Origin: Archangiaceae bacterium
GTDB lineage: Bacteria; Myxococcota; Myxococcia; Myxococcales; Myxococcaceae
NCBI GenBank assembly: GCA_023248915.1
Contig: JAHFDQ010000446.1
Span: forward strand, 1 to 5,319
Reading direction: 5' to 3'
DNA length: 5,319 bases
Part shown: positions 1 to 4,710 of the stretch, piece by piece
How positions within the stretch are numbered: the first letter of the stretch is position 1
Layout: every line of letters starts with the position of its first letter
Translations under genes and position numbers: made by a program
The notes under the pieces: generated by a model
What the model was told of the DNA's origin: nothing
Seen by the model: the letters and a program-made list of their open reading frames with translations, nothing else
Databases searched by the model: none

Positions 1-77
1 GGACGGTGTACTTGCAGGACCCCGAGGGCAACCGCGTCGCCCTGTCCCACCACCCCGACCCGGCGCCCGAAGGCTAG
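1..77 (+). CDS. C-terminal fragment of a VOC (glyoxalase/bleomycin-resistance fold) family protein
   Basis: Only the last 24 full codons and the TAG stop (75-77) are in the window; the gene begins upstream. The frame starting at base 3 reads TVYLQDPEGNRVAL followed by a short polar tail, SHHPDPAPEG. The aromatic-x-x-DPEGN-x-V-x-L pattern is the hallmark of the last beta hairpin of the vicinal oxygen chelate fold (glyoxalase I, extradiol dioxygenases, bleomycin-binding proteins). In metal-dependent members the residue two after the Asn-x is often Glu (IEL); here it is Ala (VAL), so a canonical metal site in this half is doubtful. Substrate and exact subfamily cannot be told from this fragment. 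The next gene follows on the same strand after 52 bp, so co-transcription is possible. Confidence 0.7.
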   Translation, partial: TVYLQDPEGNRVALSHHPDPAPEG

Positions 78-129
78 CGCCCCGACTTTCCTTGCGGAGC
101 CCGAAGCCGTGCGGTTACAAGCGGCGCCC

Positions 130-1377
130 ATGCGGCTGGGTGAGCTGTTGCTGTCCGAGAAGCTGGTGACGCCGGCGGGCCTGGAAGAGGCCCTCGAGAC
201 CCAGGTGGTGCAGGGCGGGAGAATCGGCACCAACCTGGTCGAGCTGGGGCTCTTGGCGGAGAAAGATCTCGCCCGCATGCTCGGCAAGCAGCACAACCTC
301 GCCTTCGCCTCGGGCGAGATGGCGCCGGACCCGCGGGCGCTCGAGCTGGTCGAAGCCAACTACGCCGACGAGAATGATCTGCTGCCGATGCGGGTCGACC
401 AGACGCGCGTGACGGTGGCGGTCATCAACCCGGCCCAGCTCTCCCTGCTCGACGAGATCGGCTTCAAGTCGGGCAAGCGGGTGGTGGCCGTCGTCGTGCC
501 CGAGTTCCGGATGAACCAGATGCTGCGCAAGCACTGCAAGGCGTTCAGGCCCATTCGCCCCATCGACATGAACGCCCTGCGGCCGTCGAAGACGCTGGCC
601 GCGAAGGACTCGAAGACCGCCGAGAAGGCCGCCGACCTGATGAGCGAGGACGAGTTCCAGTCGCTCTACGCCGAGGCGATGGGCGACGACGACGAGGAAG
701 TCATCGACGGTACGGCGATCGTCGAGGAGGAGATTCCGGCTCCGGTGCCGGCCGCGGCTCCTGCCTTCGCGCCTGTCTGGGCTCAGGTTCAGGCCCCGGC
801 TCCAACTCCCGCGACTTCGGCTCCGATCGCCCCGGCCCCCTTCGTCGAGCGGCGGGCCGTGCCTCGCGCCAGCTCGCCCGCCCGGGTCGAGCCGCTCGGC
901 TTCGCCGAGGCCCAGAAGCTGTTGCAGGCGAGCGACGACCGCGAAGACGTCGCCCGGAACGTGCTGCGCTTCGCCTTGAGCAAGTGGAAGAGATCGCTCT
1001 TGCTGTCGGTGCACGGCGACTTCGTCACCGGCTGGCACGGCGTGGGGCAGGGGGTGCGGGCCAAGGCGGTGCAGCGCATCGGCATCGGCCTTCGCGGCCA
1101 GAGCACGTTCAAGCTCGTGCGCGACACCCGGTCGCACTACGTCGGCCCGATGAAGCGCGACGCCGGCACCGCGGTCTTCTACAAGCTCTTGGGCGGCGGT
1201 TTCCCGAAGACGGCGGTGCTCTTGCCGCTGCTCTTGCGCGGGAAGGTGGTCCACATTCTCTACGTGGACAACGGCCCCGATGACTTCACTCCGCCCGACA
1301 TCGGCGAGCTGCTGATTCTGTCGCAGAGCGTGGCCAGGTCTTACGAGGCGATGATCAAGCGCCGCCGCGCCGGCTAG
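130..1377 (+). CDS. MshEN/GspE N-terminal domain protein with C-terminal GAF-like domain; probable cyclic-di-GMP receptor
   Basis: 415 residues from ATG 130. Residues 2-54 carry two copies of the 24-residue MshEN motif (RLG...G...L...L..Q): R2-Q25 and R31-Q54, separated by five residues (VVQGG), as in c-di-GMP-binding MshE-type ATPases. Residues about 55-145 continue as a type II secretion GspE N-terminal domain. An acidic and then Pro/Ala-rich linker (about 180-250) leads to a GAF-like domain (about 258-410) with the strand LLLRGKVVHILYVDNGP. There is no Walker A, Asp box or Walker B, so this is not a secretion ATPase. It probably senses c-di-GMP in the cytoplasm and passes the signal by protein contact. 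Start choice: GTG 109 in the same frame has GGAG nine bases upstream, but its seven extra codons include a TTA, rare at this GC content, and the family normally begins at MRLGELL. Either start is possible. The gene converges with the pseudokinase gene. Confidence 0.85.
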   Translation: MRLGELLLSEKLVTPAGLEEALETQVVQGGRIGTNLVELGLLAEKDLARMLGKQHNLAFASGEMAPDPRALELVEANYADENDLLPMRVDQTRVTVAVINPAQLSLLDEIGFKSGKRVVAVVVPEFRMNQMLRKHCKAFRPIRPIDMNALRPSKTLAAKDSKTAEKAADLMSEDEFQSLYAEAMGDDDEEVIDGTAIVEEEIPAPVPAAAPAFAPVWAQVQAPAPTPATSAPIAPAPFVERRAVPRASSPARVEPLGFAEAQKLLQASDDREDVARNVLRFALSKWKRSLLLSVHGDFVTGWHGVGQGVRAKAVQRIGIGLRGQSTFKLVRDTRSHYVGPMKRDAGTAVFYKLLGGGFPKTAVLLPLLLRGKVVHILYVDNGPDDFTPPDIGELLILSQSVARSYEAMIKRRRAG

Positions 1378-1381
1378 AAGC

Positions 1382-3550
1382 TCATTGCGCTTCGACGTTG
1401 AAGTACTGGTGCTCGCCCTCGTGCACCGTGAAGGCCTGCTGCCACTTCAGCTTGCCGACCGTAACCACCGCCTTGTGGCGGCCTTCCCAGAGCGAGATCT
1501 CCTTCAGCGGGGCCTTTCCCATGCGCCGGCCGTCGATGAAGACCACGGCGCCGTCCGGGGCGGTGAGGCTGACCGACCCTCTGCCCAGGACGATGTCTTC
1601 CTGCGTCTTGCCCTTCGGTCTCACCGTGATCGCCCGGCTGGTCGAGATGTTCCGAATCTTGTCCACCAAGAGGACGATGTGCTGGCCGGGCGCCAGCCGG
1701 CCGTTGAAGGGCGACCGGCCCGAGGGCTTGCCGTCGATGGTGAGCGTCACGGGCGGCTCGACCGTGAGCGCAAGTGAGGGTGGCCCCTCGTCGATGGGCT
1801 TGGGCGGCGGCGGGGGTTCGACCGCCTTCGCTGCGCCAGCGTCGGGGGCGGTCGGGGGAGGGGGAGGCGGGGGCTGCGGCACCGGCACCGTGGGCGTGAC
1901 GCCGGCGTCGGCGCTTCCTGCCTCGGTAGTTCCTGCGTCGGCGGTTCCCCCATCGGCCGCCGCCGTGGGTTGCGGCCCAGGCTTCGGAGCCGGCTGCACC
2001 GGCGTTGGCGGCCGAGACTTCGCGGTGAACGCCAGCCCGAGGTACACGACGCCGGCCCCCGCGACCCCCGCGCCGAGGATGATGAGCGGCGCCAGCGACC
2101 GGCGCTTCGGGCCGGCTCCCTTGGAGGGGCTGCCCCTCCTTGGCGGACCGCGCTTGCCCACCTTCTTCTCGACGACGGGCTTGCCGGCAGCCGCAGGACC
2201 CATCGAGGGAGCAGGCCGAATCGACGGATCTTTGGGCTCTGCCGCCTTCTGCTTCGGGGCCGGGGCCGGGGCGGCGCGCTGGGGCGCTGACGGAGTCAGC
2301 ACCGGGCGGGCCGAGGGAGCTTGAGCGGGCGCGGGCGGCGCCGCCTGGGGAATGGGGACCGGCGCGGGTTCAGGCTCCGGGGCCGCCATGGGGGCCTGCG
2401 ACCGAGCGGAGGGAACGGGTGCCGGAGGGCGGGGCGCGGGTGCCGGAGCGACGGGCTCGGGACGCGGACGAGCCGGCTCAGCGGTCGCGGCCCGGCGGGC
2501 CTCAGGTGGCGGTCTAGCGGTGGGTGCGGGCTCCGGCTCGGGTTCGGGTTCGCCTTGCGCGGCGGCCGCCCACTTCGGCGAAGGCATGATGCCCGAAGGC
2601 TGCGAGTCCCACTGTTCGCGGGCGAACTCGGCGATGCCGGCGTCGAGCACCCGGCTGCGCGCCGCGCGCCGTTCTTCCGAAACGGGAAACGCTGTGAGCA
2701 GGAAGGCCGCGAGCTCTTCGTTCGTCGGCAGCGCCCCGATCGCCATCTCGAGCGCTTCCTTGAAGGCGAGCGGCGTCGAGTACCGGTCGGCGGCCTTCTT
2801 CGCCAGCGACTGGCCTACCACCGCCTTCAGGGTGAGGGGGCAGCCGGCGACCTCGATGGGCGGCGGCAGCGACGACAGCACGGCCTGCTCGGGGTCGGGC
2901 GCGTTGGCGAAGGGCACCTTCCCCGTCAGGCACTCGTACAGGGTCAGCCCGAGCAGGTAGACGTCTGTCTGCAGCACCATCGCGGTGCGGCCGCCGATGA
3001 TCTGCTCGGGCGCGCTGTGCAGCTTGCGGCGGCGCTCGAGCTGGCCGGTCAGGTCTCTCGGGGCGACCCCCAGGGCGCCGTAGCCCGACACCTTCGACAC
3101 GCCGCTGAACGAGACGATCAGCGTCTCGGGCCTCAAGTCGCCGTGCAACAGCGGCGTCCCGTCGTCGTTCCCCGCGATGTGGCCGTAGTGCACCCCCATC
3201 GCGGCGTCGGCGACGATCTTCACCGCGAACTTCGGCGGCAGCACCTTCACTACCTCGAGAATGCGGCGCAGCGACTCGCCGTCGGCGAACTCGACCACCC
3301 GGGCGTGGCCCTCGTCGAGGCTCGCGAAGCCCTTCACCCGCATGATGTTGGGGTGTTCGAGGGTCGCCGCGTGCTCGATCTCCTTGCGAATTCGCTCGAG
3401 CAGGGCGGGGTCCTGGTTGGCCTCTTCCGTCACCCAGACGAGCACCACCGGGCGTGCCTTCGACTCGTTCGAGATCTCGAGCCCGAGGTACGCCCGTGAA
3501 CCTTCGCCGGAGAGCAAAGGCCCCAGGGCCTGGTAGCGCAGCTTGCGCAT
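1382..3550 (-). CDS. Membrane-anchored Ser/Thr pseudokinase with two periplasmic PEGA repeats
   Basis: 722 residues. The kinase fold spans about 5-270: degenerate glycine loop GEGSRAYL (15-22), alpha-C Glu57 before HPN (66-68), HGDLRPET (136-143) in place of HRDLKPEN, SGYG (155-158) in place of IDFG, APE (180-182) and DVYLLG (196-201). The beta-3 VAIK lysine is Val38, the DFG Asp is Gly156 and the catalytic-loop Asn is Thr143, so phosphotransfer is unlikely. A Pro/Ala/Glu-rich linker (about 332-460) and a basic stretch (462-484) precede one transmembrane helix (about 486-509). The outside part has Asp-Ala-Gly repeats (532-551), a seven-proline run (560-566) and two PEGA-like repeats (about 592-646 and 658-715, with TIDGKPSGRSPF and FIDGRRMGKAPL). 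The likely role is scaffolding or allosteric signalling between envelope and cytoplasm. ATG 3550 places the kinase fold at the N terminus; upstream in-frame codons run through a promoter and antisense to the receiver gene. No SD is visible. Confidence 0.9.
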   Translation of the reverse strand: MRKLRYQALGPLLSGEGSRAYLGLEISNESKARPVVLVWVTEEANQDPALLERIRKEIEHAATLEHPNIMRVKGFASLDEGHARVVEFADGESLRRILEVVKVLPPKFAVKIVADAAMGVHYGHIAGNDDGTPLLHGDLRPETLIVSFSGVSKVSGYGALGVAPRDLTGQLERRRKLHSAPEQIIGGRTAMVLQTDVYLLGLTLYECLTGKVPFANAPDPEQAVLSSLPPPIEVAGCPLTLKAVVGQSLAKKAADRYSTPLAFKEALEMAIGALPTNEELAAFLLTAFPVSEERRAARSRVLDAGIAEFAREQWDSQPSGIMPSPKWAAAAQGEPEPEPEPAPTARPPPEARRAATAEPARPRPEPVAPAPAPRPPAPVPSARSQAPMAAPEPEPAPVPIPQAAPPAPAQAPSARPVLTPSAPQRAAPAPAPKQKAAEPKDPSIRPAPSMGPAAAGKPVVEKKVGKRGPPRRGSPSKGAGPKRRSLAPLIILGAGVAGAGVVYLGLAFTAKSRPPTPVQPAPKPGPQPTAAADGGTADAGTTEAGSADAGVTPTVPVPQPPPPPPPTAPDAGAAKAVEPPPPPKPIDEGPPSLALTVEPPVTLTIDGKPSGRSPFNGRLAPGQHIVLLVDKIRNISTSRAITVRPKGKTQEDIVLGRGSVSLTAPDGAVVFIDGRRMGKAPLKEISLWEGRHKAVVTVGKLKWQQAFTVHEGEHQYFNVEAQ
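1844..1873 (+). other. Predicted G-quadruplex motif on the template strand of the pseudokinase gene
   Basis: The + strand has four runs of exactly five G (1844-1848, 1854-1858, 1860-1864, 1869-1873) separated by loops of 5, 1 and 4 bases. This fits the canonical four-tract quadruplex pattern with long tracts. The G-rich strand is the template of the minus-strand gene, so the mRNA is C-rich here. The same bases encode the seven-proline run (residues 560-566), so codon constraint alone (CCC/CCG for Pro) may explain the motif. Confidence 0.5.
1898..1957 (-). repeat. Four tandem 15-nt units encoding an Asp-Ala-Gly type linker
   Basis: Read on the minus strand, bases 1957 to 1898 are four degenerate 15-nt units encoding ADGGT, ADAGT, TEAGS and ADAGV (pseudokinase residues 532-551). 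The repeat lies just outside the membrane helix, before the polyproline run, and probably forms a flexible periplasmic spacer. Similar Asp-Ala-Gly linkers are frequent in exported myxobacterial proteins. The unit is a multiple of three, so copy-number change would keep the frame. Confidence 0.65.
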
Positions 3551-3558
3551 TCCGTTCG

Positions 3559-3586
3559 ACTGTAGATGTGAAACGCAGACTGTCAA
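3559..3586 (-). promoter_or_regulatory. Sigma-70-type promoter of the pseudokinase gene, leaderless placement
   Basis: On the minus strand a perfect TTGACA (3586-3581) is followed after 16 bases by TACAGT (3564-3559), a four-of-six match to TATAAT. Only eight bases (3558-3551) separate the -10 hexamer from ATG 3550, so transcription should start at about 3553-3551, making a leaderless or nearly leaderless message. This fits the absence of a properly spaced Shine-Dalgarno sequence. The call rests on consensus match only. Confidence 0.5.
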
Positions 3587-3613
3587 ACGGGTAGATGTTG
3601 CAGCCTGTTTCAC
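3568..3613. promoter_or_regulatory. Inverted repeat GTGAAAC / GTTTCAC in the divergent intergenic region
   Basis: GTGAAAC (3568-3574) and its exact reverse complement GTTTCAC (3607-3613) lie 32 bases apart. The left arm lies in the spacer of the minus-strand promoter; the right arm overlaps the only candidate -35 region for the receiver gene. A related TGTCAAAC (3581-3588) lies between them, and an 8-bp direct repeat GTAGATGT occurs at 3562-3569 and 3591-3598. This could be an operator serving both genes, but seven-base arms can arise by chance. Confidence 0.25.
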
Positions 3614-3636
3614 CTGGTACCGGTTCGCGATATCTG
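3609..3636 (+). promoter_or_regulatory. Weak candidate promoter for the receiver gene
   Basis: TTCACC (3609-3614, four of six to TTGACA), a 16-base spacer and TATCTG (3631-3636, three of six to TATAAT) lie immediately before ATG 3644. The start would fall at about 3643, again implying a leaderless message. The match is poor, and the call is made mainly because the divergent gene needs a promoter within these 93 bp. Confidence 0.2.
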
Positions 3637-3643
3637 GGCGGCC

Positions 3644-3988
3644 ATGAGCCTGGTGCTGGTGGCGGACGACGAAGCGGCGGTCCTCGAGGTCCTCTCCGAG
3701 GTAGTCGAAGACCTGGGGCACGAGGTGGTCCGCGCGCGGGACGGCCGCGAGGCCCTGGCGATGGCCCGGCAACGCCGGCCCGCCCTGGTGGTGACTGATC
3801 ACCTGATGCCGCTGCTCTCGGGCGTCGAGCTGTGCAAGCTGATGCGCAAGGACGCCGAGCTGAAGGACGTGCCGGTGATTCTGCTGTCGGCCGCTCCCCC
3901 GAAGGTCCCGCTCGATGCCTGCTCGTTCTTGTCGAAGCCGTTCGAGCTGGTCGACTTCGAAGCGATGATCCGCGAGATGATCGGCTAG
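3644..3988 (+). CDS. Single-domain response regulator (CheY-like receiver)
   Basis: 114 residues, all of them one receiver domain. The acidic pair Asp8-Asp9 (VADDE) binds Mg2+. The phosphoacceptor is Asp52 in VVTDHLMPLLSG. The conserved Ser/Thr is Ser82 (ILLSA), the aromatic switch position is Phe95, and the invariant lysine is Lys98 in SKPF. Every residue needed for phosphorylation is present, so this should be a working phospho-switch. It has no DNA-binding or enzymatic output domain, so it must act by binding a partner or as a phosphorelay intermediate. No histidine kinase lies in the window. ATG 3644 starts directly at the first beta strand, as usual for the family. There is no clear Shine-Dalgarno sequence. 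The gene is divergent from the pseudokinase gene, sharing a 93-bp intergenic region. Partner and process cannot be told from sequence. Confidence 0.93.
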   Translation: MSLVLVADDEAAVLEVLSEVVEDLGHEVVRARDGREALAMARQRRPALVVTDHLMPLLSGVELCKLMRKDAELKDVPVILLSAAPPKVPLDACSFLSKPFELVDFEAMIREMIG

Positions 3989-4002
3989 GCCTCTTGAGAG
4001 GC
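3989..4002. terminator. Short hairpin directly after the receiver stop codon, possible weak terminator
   Basis: GCCTC-TTGA-GAGGC forms a five-base-pair stem with a four-base loop, starting at the first base after the TAG. It is followed only by GTTT, not a proper T tract, so intrinsic termination would be inefficient. It could instead be a 3'-end stabiliser. Confidence 0.35.
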
Positions 4003-4038
4003 GTTTCGGCCGGGCGCGCGCTGGTCTAAGAAGGGGCC

Positions 4039-4710
4039 ATGTCCCGATTCGCGCTCGCGCTGTGCCTGCTGCTGGTCGCTCCCGCCGTCGCCCGGGCCGG
4101 CGACTCCGAAGCCGAGGTCACCGCCGTGGCCGACGCCTACCTGAAGGCGCTGACCGGCGAAGGCGACGACAAGGGCAAGGACTTGCTGCTGGGCGGCGCC
4201 ACCATGAACGCCCAGCTCTTCAACCTCGAGAACTGGACCGTCCTGTCCAAAGATCCTGTCCGGAAGGAAGAGGGCGACCTGGGCCACGCCGCGGCGCTGA
4301 TGGCCGACCTGGACAAGGCCGGGCGCGAGGCGTTGACCAAGATGATGGGGTCGAAGGGAGTGGACGACGACCTGTCGACCACCGAGCTGTCGCTGGAAGA
4401 GGCGATGAAGATCATGGGTCCCACCCGGGTGAAGCGCGACAAGCTGGTCAAGTCGCACCCGGTGCTCGCCTACGTCGCCCGGGTGACGAAAGAGGTCTAC
4501 TGGCACCCGAAGAACCCAGTCCGCGCGGTGATCGCCAAGGCCGGCGGCAAGGGGCGCTACACGCTGGAAGTGCACCGCTGGAAGATGGAGAGCCGCGAAG
4601 GGCCAAGGAAGTCGCCGCGCCAGTGGCCGCTGCGCATGGTGCGCTTCAAGTGCGCCGCCTTCGACACCGGCTGGAAGGTGTTGCCGGCGTCGGACTGGAA
4701 CGCCGAGTAG
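4039..4710 (+). CDS. Secreted or periplasmic protein of unknown family
   Basis: 223 residues. The N terminus is a typical Sec signal peptide: Arg3, a hydrophobic core (about 4-16) and the cleavage motif ARA ending at residue 20, leaving a mature protein that starts GDSEAEV. Cys9 sits inside the core without a lipobox, so it is not a lipoprotein. The mature protein of about 203 residues is mostly helical in appearance and highly charged, with an acidic/lysine-rich first half and a basic, Trp-containing C-terminal third (YWHPKNP, HRWKMES, TGWKVL). The opening VTAVADAYLKAL resembles the first helix of NTF2/SnoaL-like proteins, but nothing else confirms that fold and I do not recognise the family. 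AAGAAGG at 4028-4034, four bases before ATG 4039, is the clearest ribosome-binding site in the window. The gene lies 50 bp after the receiver and may be partly co-transcribed with it. Its stop abuts that of the convergent agmatinase gene. Confidence 0.8.
   Translation: MSRFALALCLLLVAPAVARAGDSEAEVTAVADAYLKALTGEGDDKGKDLLLGGATMNAQLFNLENWTVLSKDPVRKEEGDLGHAAALMADLDKAGREALTKMMGSKGVDDDLSTTELSLEEAMKIMGPTRVKRDKLVKSHPVLAYVARVTKEVYWHPKNPVRAVIAKAGGKGRYTLEVHRWKMESREGPRKSPRQWPLRMVRFKCAAFDTGWKVLPASDWNAE

Noticed and set aside
115..1254. A 379-codon open frame antisense to the MshEN-GAF gene
   Set aside because: Its translation is Arg/His/Leu-rich low-complexity sequence without a domain, as expected from the complementary frame of a GC-rich gene. 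The plus-strand frame has clear domains.
130..1377. Type II secretion or type IV pilus ATPase (GspE/PilB)
   Set aside because: Only the N-terminal domain is present; there is no Walker A, Asp box, Walker B or zinc motif.
2321..3499. A 392-codon open frame antisense to the kinase-like domain
   Set aside because: It is Arg/Gly-rich without motifs. It mirrors the pseudokinase codons, and stop codons are rare in all frames at this GC content.
3615..3630. Sigma-54 promoter (TGG...GC) before the receiver gene
   Set aside because: TGGTAC is present, but the downstream GC sits one base too close (3627-3628 instead of 3628-3629) and the TTGC element is not matched. Sigma-54 promoters tolerate spacing changes poorly.
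3551..3802. N-terminal extension of the pseudokinase to an ATG at 3802
   Set aside because: The extra 84 codons run antisense through the receiver gene, whose residues are fully conserved, and across the TTGACA/TACAGT promoter. The added peptide looks like shadow sequence.
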